Shown here: positions 33,014-41,900 of the stretch, piece after piece
Position numbering within the stretch: position 1 is the stretch's first letter
Layout of the letters: the number at the start of each line of letters is the position of its first letter
Source: Arthrobacter_B sp038069765
GTDB taxonomy: Bacteria > Actinomycetota > Actinomycetes > Actinomycetales > Micrococcaceae
DNA length: 64,000 bases
NCBI RefSeq assembly: GCF_038069765.1
Contig: NZ_JBBPFS010000005.1
Location: 124,001-188,000, forward strand
Direction of reading: 5' to 3'
Made by a program: the position numbers and the translations under genes
Notes under the pieces: model-generated
Told to the model about the DNA's origin: nothing
What the model saw: only the letters and a program-made list of their open reading frames with translations
Databases searched by the model: none

Positions 33014-33033
33014 TACCTGCTGCCTTCGGCTAG

Positions 33034-35676
33034 TTACTCAGCGGCCGGAACCGGCTCCACGGGTGCCAGCTCAACGCCGGAGACAGTGAGTTCGCCGTCG
33101 CCCGCTGCCAGGGAGAGCTCACGCACGTTGCCGGCTGCCTTCAGGTCGGCGAGCCCGGCCTGCAGCTGTGCCACCTGGGCAGCTGACGCCGTGACAGTTG
33201 CGGTGAGGACCTCGGTGCGCTGCTTGACCTTGGCTTCGGACTTCGCCTTGCGGATGCCGCCCAGTGCGGTGGCAACCGTGGCCAGGATGCCGGCGTCGGC
33301 CTCCGCCACGGCTGCGGACAGCGCATCGACGTTCGGCCACGGCGCGCGGTGCACCGAGCCGTGGCGCCACCAGCCCCACACCTCTTCGGTGGCGAAGGGC
33401 AGGAACGGAGCGAACAGACGCAGGAGGGCATCCAGCGTGGTGGCCAGTGTGGCCAGCACGGAGGCCTGCTCCTCGGGGCCGGAGGCACCGTAGGCGCGGT
33501 CCTTGATCAGCTCCACGTAGTCATCGGTGAAGGACCAGAAGAAGGACTCGGTCAGCTGCAGCGCCTTGGCGTAGTCGTAGCTTTCGAAGGCCTTGGTGGA
33601 GGTCTTCACCACTTCGGCCAGCTGCTTGAGCAGCGCGGAGTCCAGGTCGTTGGTGATCACCGAGGTGTCCGCGGTGACCACGTTGGCCTCCGTGGCGCCC
33701 AGGTTCAGCACGAACTTGGAGGCGTTGAGCAGCTTGATCGCCAGGCGGCGGCCGATCTTCATCTGCGCAATCTCGTAGGCCGTGTCGGCACCCAGCTTGG
33801 CCGATGCGGCCCAGTAACGGACCGCGTCGGAGCCGTAGTCGTTGAGCACGTCGGTGGGGACCACCACGTTGCCCTTGGACTTGGACATCTTCTTGCGGTC
33901 CGGGTCCAGGATCCAGCCGGAGATTGCTGCGTGCTTCCACGGCGCGGCGTGGTTCAGCGCATCAGCGCGGACCACGGAGGAGAACAGCCAGGTCCGGATG
34001 ATGTCGTGTCCCTGCGGGCGCAGGTCAAACGGGAACACCTTGGCGAAGAGGTCCTCGTCGCGGCTCCAGCCGCCCACAATCTGCGGCGTCAGGGAGGAGG
34101 TGGCCCAGGTGTCCAGCACGTCGGCGTCACCCACAAAGCCGCCCGGCTGGTTGCGCTGGGACTCTTCGTAGCCCGGAGCCGGCTCGGCAGCGGGGTCTAC
34201 GGGCAGGGACTCGGATGCCGGCAGCACCGGGTTGTCGTAGTCCGGGTTGCCGGAGGCATCCAGCGGGTACCAGACCGGAACGGGGACGCCGAAGAAACGC
34301 TGGCGCGAAACGAGCCAGTCACCGTTCAGCCCTTCAATCCAGTTTTCGTAGCGTGAACGCATGAACGCGGGGTGGAAATCGATCTCCTTGCCGCGGGCGA
34401 TCAGGCGTCCGCGGCGGTCCTCGTCGCGTCCGCCGTTGCGGATGTACCACTGGCGGCTGGTGACAACCTCAAGCGGCTTGTCACCCTTTTCAAAGAAGTT
34501 CACCGGGTGGGTGATCTTCTTCGGCTCGCCTTCGAGGTCTCCGCTTTCGCGCAGCATCCCGACGACGGCTTCCTTGGCGCTGAACACAGTCTTCGCGGCC
34601 ACGGCGGCGTAGTTTTCCTTGGCCTTTTCCGTGGTGATCCACTCCGGGGTGTCCGCGAGCAGGCGGCCGTCACGGCCGACGACGGCGCGGGTGGGCAGGT
34701 TCAGTTCCCGCCACCAGGTGACGTCGGTCTGGTCGCCGAAGGTGCAGATCATGGCGATGCCCGAGCCCTTGTCCGGCTTGGCCAGCGGATGCGCGCGGAC
34801 CTCGACCTCGACGTCGAACAGGGGGGACTTCACCGTGGTGCCGAAGAGGCGCTGGTAGCGCTCGTCGTCGGGGTGTGCCACCAGGGCCACGCAGGCAGGC
34901 AGCAGTTCCGGGCGGGTGGTCTCGATGAAGATCTTCTCGCCGTCGGGGGCGTGGAAGCTGATCCGGTGGTAGGCGCCGGCCTGCTCGCGGTCCTCAACCT
35001 CGGCCTGGGCCACGGCGGTGCGGAAGGTGACGTCCCAGAGAGTGGGAGCCTCCGACATGTAGGCGTCGCCGGCCTTGAGGTTCTCCAGGAAGGCGCGCTG
35101 GCTGACGGCGCGCGAGTTGTCATCGATGGTGCGGTACGTGCGGGTCCAGTCCACGGACAGACCGAGCGTGGAGAAGAGGTCCTCAAAGACCTTCTCATCC
35201 TCCACAGCCAGTTCTTCGCACAGCTCGATAAAGTTCCGGCGGGAGATGACGTCGAAGTCGCGCTGGTTCTTGGGCGCGGTGGCCGGCGGGCGGTAGTCGG
35301 GATCATACGGCTTGGTGGGATCGCAGCGGACGCCGTAGTAGTTCTGCACCCGGCGCTCGGTGGGCAGGCCGTTGTCGTCCCAGCCCATCGGGTAGAACAC
35401 GTTCTTGCCGGTCATCCGCTGATAGCGGGCCATCACGTCGGTCTGGGTGTAGGAGAACATGTGTCCCACGTGCAGTGAGCCGGAGGCCGTGGGCGGGGGA
35501 GTGTCGATGGAGTAGACGTCCTCGCGGACCGTGTCTTCGTTGAACGCGTACGTTCCCTCTTCGCGCCAGCGGCGGCTCAGGGTTGCTTCAAGGCCCTCGA
35601 GGGCGGGCTTGTCGGGGACGGATACGGTCTTGGGTGCGTTGTCGGGCGTGTCTGTGCCCGGAAAGTTTTCAGCCAT
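33034..35676 (-). CDS. valS: valine--tRNA ligase, archaeal/Rickettsia-type
   Basis: Charges tRNA-Val. Class I signatures are SGSLHVGHMFSYTQTD (HIGH box, 65-80) and KKMSKSKGNVV (about 595-605). The segment YPMGWDDNGLPTERRVQNYY differs from the usual bacterial TDHAGIATQ form and matches the type 2 ValS of archaea and Rickettsia. The CP1 editing domain is present; the C-terminal part (about 800-880) is Ala-rich but helical. The ATG gives 880 residues; an in-frame GTG 13 codons earlier has a better AAAGGA site, so the start is uncertain. It is divergent from the DUF488 gene. Confidence 0.95.
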   Translation of the reverse strand: MAENFPGTDTPDNAPKTVSVPDKPALEGLEATLSRRWREEGTYAFNEDTVREDVYSIDTPPPTASGSLHVGHMFSYTQTDVMARYQRMTGKNVFYPMGWDDNGLPTERRVQNYYGVRCDPTKPYDPDYRPPATAPKNQRDFDVISRRNFIELCEELAVEDEKVFEDLFSTLGLSVDWTRTYRTIDDNSRAVSQRAFLENLKAGDAYMSEAPTLWDVTFRTAVAQAEVEDREQAGAYHRISFHAPDGEKIFIETTRPELLPACVALVAHPDDERYQRLFGTTVKSPLFDVEVEVRAHPLAKPDKGSGIAMICTFGDQTDVTWWRELNLPTRAVVGRDGRLLADTPEWITTEKAKENYAAVAAKTVFSAKEAVVGMLRESGDLEGEPKKITHPVNFFEKGDKPLEVVTSRQWYIRNGGRDEDRRGRLIARGKEIDFHPAFMRSRYENWIEGLNGDWLVSRQRFFGVPVPVWYPLDASGNPDYDNPVLPASESLPVDPAAEPAPGYEESQRNQPGGFVGDADVLDTWATSSLTPQIVGGWSRDEDLFAKVFPFDLRPQGHDIIRTWLFSSVVRADALNHAAPWKHAAISGWILDPDRKKMSKSKGNVVVPTDVLNDYGSDAVRYWAASAKLGADTAYEIAQMKIGRRLAIKLLNASKFVLNLGATEANVVTADTSVITNDLDSALLKQLAEVVKTSTKAFESYDYAKALQLTESFFWSFTDDYVELIKDRAYGASGPEEQASVLATLATTLDALLRLFAPFLPFATEEVWGWWRHGSVHRAPWPNVDALSAAVAEADAGILATVATALGGIRKAKSEAKVKQRTEVLTATVTASAAQVAQLQAGLADLKAAGNVRELSLAAGDGELTVSGVELAPVEPVPAAE

Positions 35677-35756
35677 GGTTCCATTCTTCCACGCGGGAGG
35701 TATGGCCTGCGGCACGTGCCTGTCCTTTCACCACCGGGCCGCCGTAGCATCCGGAT

Positions 35757-36140
35757 ATGGCGACAGATAGGGAACAGCCGGAAAGGATCCGCACCCGGCG
35801 CATTTACGAGGAGCCCGACGGCGGATACCGGGTCCTGGTGGACCGGCTGTGGCCGCGCGGGGTGTCCAAGGAGAAAGCCGACCTGGACGAGTGGCTGAAG
35901 GACCTGGCGCCAAGCACCGAGCTGCGGAAGTGGTTTGCGCACCGGGAGGACCGCTGGGCGGGGTTTGAGGAGCGGTACCGGCAGGAGCTGGCGGAGAATC
36001 CCGGGGTGGAGGACTTTTCCCGGGCCTGCCGCGACCGTGAGGACACCGTCCTGCTCTACGGTGCGCGCAGCGAGACGGAGAATGAGGCCGTGGTGCTGCG
36101 CGACTACCTGCTCGACGGCGGTTCCGGCAGCGGCCCGTAA
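35757..36140 (+). CDS. DUF488 family protein
   Basis: A small (127-residue) soluble protein of the widespread DUF488 family, function not established. The core motif is RVLVDRLWPRGVSKEKADLD, followed by LKDLAPSTELRKWFAH and a basic helix ERYRQEL. The invariant Arg residues and WPRG are intact. The start is ATG and no strong ribosome site is seen. A hairpin with arms GGCCTTCGGC and GCCGAAGCC (36141-36150 and 36183-36191) follows at once and may end the transcript just before the palindromic element. Confidence 0.88.
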   Translation: MATDREQPERIRTRRIYEEPDGGYRVLVDRLWPRGVSKEKADLDEWLKDLAPSTELRKWFAHREDRWAGFEERYRQELAENPGVEDFSRACRDREDTVLLYGARSETENEAVVLRDYLLDGGSGSGP

Positions 36141-36194
36141 GGCCTTCGGCGTCGTCGTGGCCTCGCCTGGTGTCACCGGCGGGCCGAAGCCGCA

Positions 36195-36280
36195 GCGCAT
36201 TGGTTCCCACTCTTTGTCGCCTGCCGAGGCCTCTGATGTCACAGCAGCCACACCTTTCACGAAGGGTGGGAACCAGTGCG
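36195..36280. repeat. 86-nt palindromic element, copy 1
   Basis: The ends GCGCATTGGTTCCCACTCTT and GAAGGGTGGGAACCAGTGCG pair over 20 positions, with only G-T or single mismatches. The element is homologous to a second 86-nt copy at 37382-37467: an ungapped hand alignment gives 63 of 86 identical positions, highest at the ends. The two copies bracket the DUF559 gene. The remainder of the 248-nt gap (36141-36388) shows nothing else clear. Confidence 0.75.
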
Positions 36281-36388
36281 GGGCTAGCAGCATCACCGGG
36301 TCCCCCACAGGTCCAGCAGCTTGCAGCGGTATCCACATTTTCCTGCCCTGCCGTGGCGCGGACACTTCCGCGGAACGATTCTCGGGAT

Positions 36389-37231
36389 ATGCAGAGCATC
36401 GAAGTCTTCCTGAGGGTTCACCATGGCGCCGCTCGGTTCAGCACCTTGACGGCCAACGGCTTTAGCCGGACGCAAATCGAACGGGCGGTCGCGGGCGGAG
36501 CAGTGCACCGGCCCCGCCCGGGAACCTATGCCCTGCCCGATGCTCCTGCAGAGCTGCTGTTTGCGGCGGAACACGGGGTGTCACTCACGTGCGAAAGCGC
36601 TGCACGATTGCTGGGATGGTGGGTGCTTCCCGGCGCGCCGCTGGTGCACGTGGCGGCAGACCGGGCAACGAGGCTGCCGGGTGCCGTAATTCACCGAGGC
36701 CCCCGGACGGCGAAACGCCTGATCTCGCCTCCGCTGCAGATTATCGATTCGGCTTTCCGCTGTCTGCCGCCCCTGGCCGCACTGGTCCTCGCGGAGTATG
36801 CCGTTAGCAGACACTATGTGGGGGTGCGGACCCTCGAGCTGCACTTTTCCGGTCCCAAGGACTGGAGAATTAGGCAGCTCATCCGGGACATCCGACCCGG
36901 GACAGCATCGCCGCTGGAGGTCTGTGCACGCTTCCACCTCCAGGCGGCGGGGCTGTCGGTCGAGACCGAGGTCCAGATAGCGGGAGTCGGCAGAGTGGAC
37001 CTGGTTGTCGAAGGGCGGCTGCTGGTGGAAATCGACGGCTACGAGTTTCACAGCGGCAGAGAGCACTATCGGAGGGACAGAAGTCGTTGGAATGCGGCGA
37101 CGGCAGCAGGATGGAGAACCCTGCGCATCACCACGGAAATGGTGCTTCACGACCCCGACGGATTTGTGCTGCTTGTTCGGAGTGCTCTGCTTGTTCGGAG
37201 TGCACGGCTTGTTCGGAGTGCTCTGCGCTGA
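36389..37231 (+). CDS. DUF559 (Vsr-like nuclease fold) protein with AbiEi-type N-terminus
   Basis: A 280-residue protein. The N-terminal part (1-65) resembles AbiEi-antitoxin winged-helix regions (TLTANGFSRTQIERAVAGG, HRPRPGTYAL). The C-terminal DUF559 domain has the restriction-fold core VGRVDLVVEGRLLVEIDGYE, with D and E-x-D acidic residues, then YRRDRSRWNAATAAGWRTLRIT. The last 18 residues come from three 18-bp repeats. It uses more AGA/AGG/AGT codons than its neighbours and is flanked by two palindromic elements, which suggests horizontal gain. No AbiEii toxin partner is adjacent. The start ATG is the first in frame before the winged helix. Confidence 0.8.
   Translation: MQSIEVFLRVHHGAARFSTLTANGFSRTQIERAVAGGAVHRPRPGTYALPDAPAELLFAAEHGVSLTCESAARLLGWWVLPGAPLVHVAADRATRLPGAVIHRGPRTAKRLISPPLQIIDSAFRCLPPLAALVLAEYAVSRHYVGVRTLELHFSGPKDWRIRQLIRDIRPGTASPLEVCARFHLQAAGLSVETEVQIAGVGRVDLVVEGRLLVEIDGYEFHSGREHYRRDRSRWNAATAAGWRTLRITTEMVLHDPDGFVLLVRSALLVRSARLVRSALR
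37171..37224. repeat. 18-bp repeat, three copies at the end of the DUF559 gene
   Basis: GCTTGTTCGGAGTGCTCT, GCTTGTTCGGAGTGCACG and GCTTGTTCGGAGTGCTCT lie head to tail, encoding a repeated LVRSA(L/R) hexapeptide. The period keeps the frame, so copy-number change would only lengthen the C-terminus. Confidence 0.9.
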
Positions 37232-37381
37232 ACCGGCGCTGCCGCAGCGCATGACGGCTAAACCTGAACCCTAAGGGAAACCAAGCGGCCGTGGCTGCTG
37301 CCCCAGACTGCCGGTCTGGCCCGTACACGTCTCCTGCTCCCTGCCCGCTTTGTCCGGTTCGTACCAACTTGCACCACTGGC

Positions 37382-37467
37382 GCGCACTGGCTCCCACTGT
37401 CTGATCCCTCCTGTGGCTTGTGGTGCCACGGAGGCCACATCAGTAACGAAGAGTGGGAACCTGTGCG
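37382..37467. repeat. 86-nt palindromic element, copy 2
   Basis: The same length and order as the copy upstream of the DUF559 gene. The ends GCGCACTGGCTCCCACTGT and GAAGAGTGGGAACCTGTGCGC pair, and an inner hairpin CCTCC-GTGGC...GCCAC-GGAGG is stronger than in copy 1. No coding frame is shared between the copies. Confidence 0.75.
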
Positions 37468-37524
37468 CAGGGGTTTGGCCGGGACCCTTTGGGGCGGGGC
37501 AGGACTACTTGGGCGAGGCAGGCC

Positions 37525-37675
37525 GGGGGAACCAGTCCGGGTTGCCCTGGCGACGCAGGCTGGGGGATCCCCGGGGGATCCAGTCCGGGTTGCCCTGGTG
37601 ACGCAGGCTGGGGGATCCCCGGGGGAACCAGTCCGGGTTGCCCTGGTGACGCAGGCCGGGGGATCCAGTCCGGGT
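37525..37675. repeat. 48-bp tandem repeat, about 3.3 units
   Basis: Two full 48-nt units (37525-37572, 37573-37620) differ at two or three positions. A third unit loses 11 nt near its end (37621-37657), and a partial fourth follows. Each unit includes GTCCGGGTTGCCCTGG and the palindrome GGGGATCCCC, so it can form hairpins. Units abut directly without spacers. The whole gap 37232-37781 shows no convincing gene; both strands stay open through the repeat only because 48 is a multiple of three. Confidence 0.92.
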
Positions 37676-37781
37676 GACAGGCCATGGGTGTAACGGCGGC
37701 CGGAGAAGGCAGCACAATACCGCGGAGTAATACAGGGTCCGAAGCTGTGGCACGGGACGGCCCAATGGCTACAGTGGCTGC

Positions 37782-38594
37782 ATGACTTCTCCCGTGCCCT
37801 CAGAGTCCGCATCCACCCCGGCCACCCCGGCCAGCCCGGCCAGCCGCGCCAGCCGTCCCAGGCGCGCGGTCGTCACCGGAGCCAGCTCGGGAATCGGCGC
37901 GGCAGCCGTCCGGGCGCTGAGGGCTTCCGGATGGGATGTCGTGGCCGTCGCGCGCCGGGAAGAGAAACTGCAGGCGCTCGCTGAAGAAACCGGAGCCGTG
38001 GCGCTCGCCGCCGACGTCACCAGCGACGACTCGGTGGCGCGGATGGCCGCAGAAGTCCTGGCCGGCGGGGGAGTGGACGCCGTGATCAACAACGCCGGCG
38101 GCGCATGGGGCGTGGACCCGGTGGGTACCGGCAGGATCAGCGACTGGGAGGCCATGTACAACGTGAACGTCCTGGGCGCACTGCGCGTCACCCAGGCGTT
38201 CCTGCCCGCACTGCGGGAGTCCGGACAGGGATCCATCCTCATGCTGACTTCCACTGCGGCGCTCGCAGCCTATGAGGGGGGAGCGGGCTACTGCGCCGCG
38301 AAGTCCGCCGAACAGGCGCTCGCCGAAACCCTCCGGCTGGAGGAGGCGGAGAACAACGTACGCGTCATCGAAATCCTCCCGGGCATGGTCAAGACGGAGG
38401 AGTTCTCCCTGAACCGCCTCGGCGACAAGGATGCAGCGGAGAAGGTCTATGCAGGCGTCGAGAAGCCGCTGACCGCCGAAGACGTTGCCGACGTCATGGC
38501 GTACTCCCTGAACCTCCCGCACCACGTCAACCTGGACAAAGTGGTGCTGCGGCCGGTGGCTCAGGCGGCCAACCACAAGGTGATCCGGCGCTAG
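37782..38594 (+). CDS. short-chain dehydrogenase/reductase (classical SDR)
   Basis: NAD(P)-dependent oxidoreductase of 270 residues. The cofactor motif is TGASSGIG (about 32-39), then NNAGG, the catalytic Ser in LTSTAALAAYEGG and YCAAK for Tyr-x3-Lys (about 168-172). The LPGMVKTEEF segment and the C-terminus HVNLDKVVLRPVAQA resemble YdfG-like (serine/3-hydroxy acid) dehydrogenases. The N-terminal 25 residues (Ser/Pro/Ala) are an extra disordered leader containing a short repeat (PASPASRASR). Substrate is not determined. It precedes the ileS T-box. Confidence 0.88.
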   Translation: MTSPVPSESASTPATPASPASRASRPRRAVVTGASSGIGAAAVRALRASGWDVVAVARREEKLQALAEETGAVALAADVTSDDSVARMAAEVLAGGGVDAVINNAGGAWGVDPVGTGRISDWEAMYNVNVLGALRVTQAFLPALRESGQGSILMLTSTAALAAYEGGAGYCAAKSAEQALAETLRLEEAENNVRVIEILPGMVKTEEFSLNRLGDKDAAEKVYAGVEKPLTAEDVADVMAYSLNLPHHVNLDKVVLRPVAQAANHKVIRR

Positions 38595-38650
38595 CCGCGT
38601 CCCGGCAGGAAGGAACTTCGACATCGCCGGGGCCGTGGCCTAAACTGGCG

Positions 38651-38931
38651 GAAGCAGCTTTGACCCGGCCATCACCGGTGAGCTTCCGGAAGAACAGCCC
38701 TGGACTATAAGTACCGGGGCCCAGTAGAACCGGACGGGTAAGCCCGTCACAGCAGTCAACGAGCGGCAGCCCGGTTCGGCGGCACAGTGCACTGCAGGTT
38801 CTGCAGGGCACGGCGTGGACGACGACGGCGGCAAGCGAGGTGGTACCGCGGATCACCGCAGGCTTTGTGCCGGCAGCGATTCCGCCCTCGCATCCTGTAA
38901 TTCACCAGAACTACTTGCCGCTATCAGGATG
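38651..38931 (+). promoter_or_regulatory. translational T-box riboswitch for ileS
   Basis: A tRNA-Ile-sensing leader. The specifier ATC (38671-38673) lies in the short stem I CCGGCC-ATC-ACCGG, followed by the actinobacterial AGTAGAACCGGACGGG...CCCGTCAC element. The T-box motif GAGGTGGTACCGCG is at 38837-38850; its TGGT bulge suits an ACCA tRNA end. The expression platform is visible: CATCCTG (38891-38897) is complementary to CAGGATG (38925-38931), which contains the ileS ribosome site. Uncharged tRNA binding should free that site. Boundaries are approximate. Confidence 0.92.
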
Positions 38932-38937
38932 ACGAAT

Positions 38938-41900
38938 ATGCCTTCTATCTATCCCAAGGCCACCACGGCCGCCGCACCGGCAGAAAATGCCGCCCCGTCC
39001 TCCCCTCGGTTTCCGGAACTTGAAGAACTCGTTCTGAAGTACTGGGATGAAGACGGCACCTTCCAGGCGTCCATCGACGCGCGCCCGGCCGGCAAAAACG
39101 GCGCCAACGAGTTTGTCTTCTACGACGGCCCGCCCTTCGCCAACGGCCTGCCCCACTACGGGCACCTGCTGACCGGCTATGCCAAGGACCTGGTGGCCCG
39201 CTACCAGACCCAGCGCGGCCGCCGCGTGGAGCGCCGGTTCGGCTGGGACACCCACGGCCTGCCCGCCGAGCTCGAGGCCATGAAGCAGCTGGGCATGAGC
39301 GACAAGGTCCAGATCGAGAAGATGGGCATCGACAAGTTCAACGATGCCTGCCGCGCCTCCGTGATGGAGTATGCCGGTGAGTGGCGGGACTACGTCACCC
39401 GCCAGGCCCGCTGGGTGGACTTCGAGAACGACTACAAGACGCTCAACGTCGACTACATGGAATCGGTCATCTGGGCGTTCAAAACGCTGCATGAGAAGGG
39501 CCTGACCTACAGCGGCTTCCGCGTTCTGCCGTACTGCTGGAAGGACGAGACGCCGCTGTCCAACCATGAGCTGCGCATGGACGACGACGTCTACAAGGAC
39601 CGCCAGGACCAGACCGTTACGGTGACCTTCCCGATCACCGCCGGCGACAACGTGCTCTCCGCGGAGCTCGACGGCGTCCTCGCCATCGCCTGGACCACCA
39701 CGCCGTGGACCCTGCCCACCAACATGGCCCTCGCCGTCGGGCCCTCCGTCCGTTACGCCGTGGTGCCCTCGGGCCCCAACGGAACGCCCCAGGAAAACCC
39801 CGATGCGCGTTACCTGCTGGCCGAAGACCTGGTGGGCGCGTACGCCAAGGACCTGGGGTACGACGACGCCGACGCCGCCCGCGCGGCCGTCACCTCCGTG
39901 CACACGGGCAAGGAACTCGCCGGACTGCGTTACGCACCGCTGTGGAACTACTACACGGACACCGAAAAGTGGGGTACGGCCAACGCCTGGCAGATCGTTA
40001 CTGCCGATTACGTGACCACCACCGACGGCACCGGCATCGTCCACCAGGCTCCGGCCTACGGTGAAGACGACCAGAAGGTCTGCGAGCAGTACGGCATCCC
40101 CGTCATCCTTTCCGTGGATGAGGGCGGCAAGTTCCTGCCCATGTTCAGCGAGGGCGAACTGTCCGAAATCGCCGGGCTGCAGGTCTTCGACGCCAACAAG
40201 CCCATCACCAAGGTGCTGCGCGCCGACGGCCGGCTGCTGCGCCAGGCCAGCTACGAGCACAGCTACCCGCACTGCTGGCGCTGCCGGAACCCGCTGATCT
40301 ACAAGGCGGTCTCCTCGTGGTTCGTGGAGGTCACCAAGATCAAGGACCGCATGGTCGAGCTGAACCAGCAGATCAACTGGATCCCGGAGAACGTCAAGGA
40401 CGGCCAGTTCGGCAAATGGCTGGAAAACGCCCGCGACTGGTCCATCAGCCGCAACCGCTACTGGGGCAGCCCCATCCCGGTCTGGGTCTCCGACGACCCC
40501 AACTACCCGCGCACCGACGTCTACGGTTCGCTGGAAGAAATGAAGGCCGACTTCGGCCGCCTGCCGGTAAACAAGGCCGGCGAGCCGGACCTGCACCGTC
40601 CCTTCATCGATGAGCTGACCCGCCCGAACCCGGACGATCCGCGCACGCCCGAAGAAGGCCAGTCCACCATGCGCCGCGTCGAGGACGTCCTGGACGTGTG
40701 GTTCGACTCCGGTTCCATGCCCTACGCCCAGGTCCACTACCCGCATGAGAACGCCGAGTGGTTCGAGAACCACAACCCGGGCGACTTCATTGTGGAGTAC
40801 ATCGGGCAGACCCGCGGTTGGTTCTACACGCTGCATGTCCTGGCCACCGCACTGTTTGACCGGCCGGCCTTCCGCAACGTGGTCAGCCACGGCATTGTCC
40901 TGGGCTCGGACGGGCAGAAGATGTCCAAGTCCCTGCGCAACTACCCGGACGTTTCCGAGGTCCTGGACCGCGACGGATCCGACGCCATGCGCTGGTTCCT
41001 GATGGCGTCGCCGATCCTGCGCGGCGGAAACCTGGTGGTCACCGAGCAGGCCATCCGCGAAGCAGTGCGCCAGGTCATCCTGCCGCTGTGGAACGTCTGG
41101 CACTTCTTCACGCTTTACACCAACGCCGCTAACGGCGGCAACGGCTACGAGGCGAAGCCGCGCTACGAGTCCGGCGAACCGCTGGACAACTACATGCTGG
41201 CTGCCACCGGCGACCTGGTCCGGACCATGACCAGCCAGCTGGACAACTATGACGTGTCCGAGGCCTGCGAAACCCTGCGCCAGTACATGGACACGCTGAC
41301 CAACTGGTACATCCGCCGCAGCCGCAACCGGTTCTTCGACGAAGACACCCAGGCCTTCGACGTGCTCTACACCTGCCTAGAAACGGTGTGCCGGGTTGCC
41401 GCTCCGCTGCTGCCGCTGATCTCCGAAGAGATCTGGCGCGGCCTGACGGGCGGGCGCTCCGTGCACCTGACCGACTGGCCGGACGCCTCCCTGTTCCCGG
41501 AGGACGAGGCACTGGTGGACCGGATGGACCGCACGCGCCGGATCGCTTCCGTGGGCTCCTCGCTGCGCAAGGCCGCGAACCTGCGGGTGCGCCTGCCGCT
41601 GTCGGAAATGACCGTCGTCGCGCCCGATGCCCAGGCCCTGCAGGGCCAGTTTGCGGCGATCATCGCCGATGAGCTGAACTTGAAGTCGGTCCGCCTGATG
41701 GAGGCCGCGGACGCTGATCCGGCCGAATTCGGCATCACGCAGAAGCTCGTGGTGAACGCCCGTGCCGCCGGCCCGCGCCTGGGCAAGAACGTCCAGACCG
41801 CCATCAAGGCTTCCAAATCGGGGGACTGGTCAGTGGACGACGCCGGTACGGTCACCGCCGGCGGCCTGGAACTGCAGCCGCAGGAATACACGCTGGAAAC

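Noticed and set aside
37525..37675. Possible CRISPR array
   Set aside because: The 48-bp units abut directly with no unique spacers between them, and no cas gene is nearby.
37258..37812. A 184-codon minus-strand frame through the 48-bp repeats
   Set aside because: It exists only because the repeat period is a multiple of three. It gives a repetitive Pro/Arg/Thr peptide, overlaps the SDR start and has no ribosome site.
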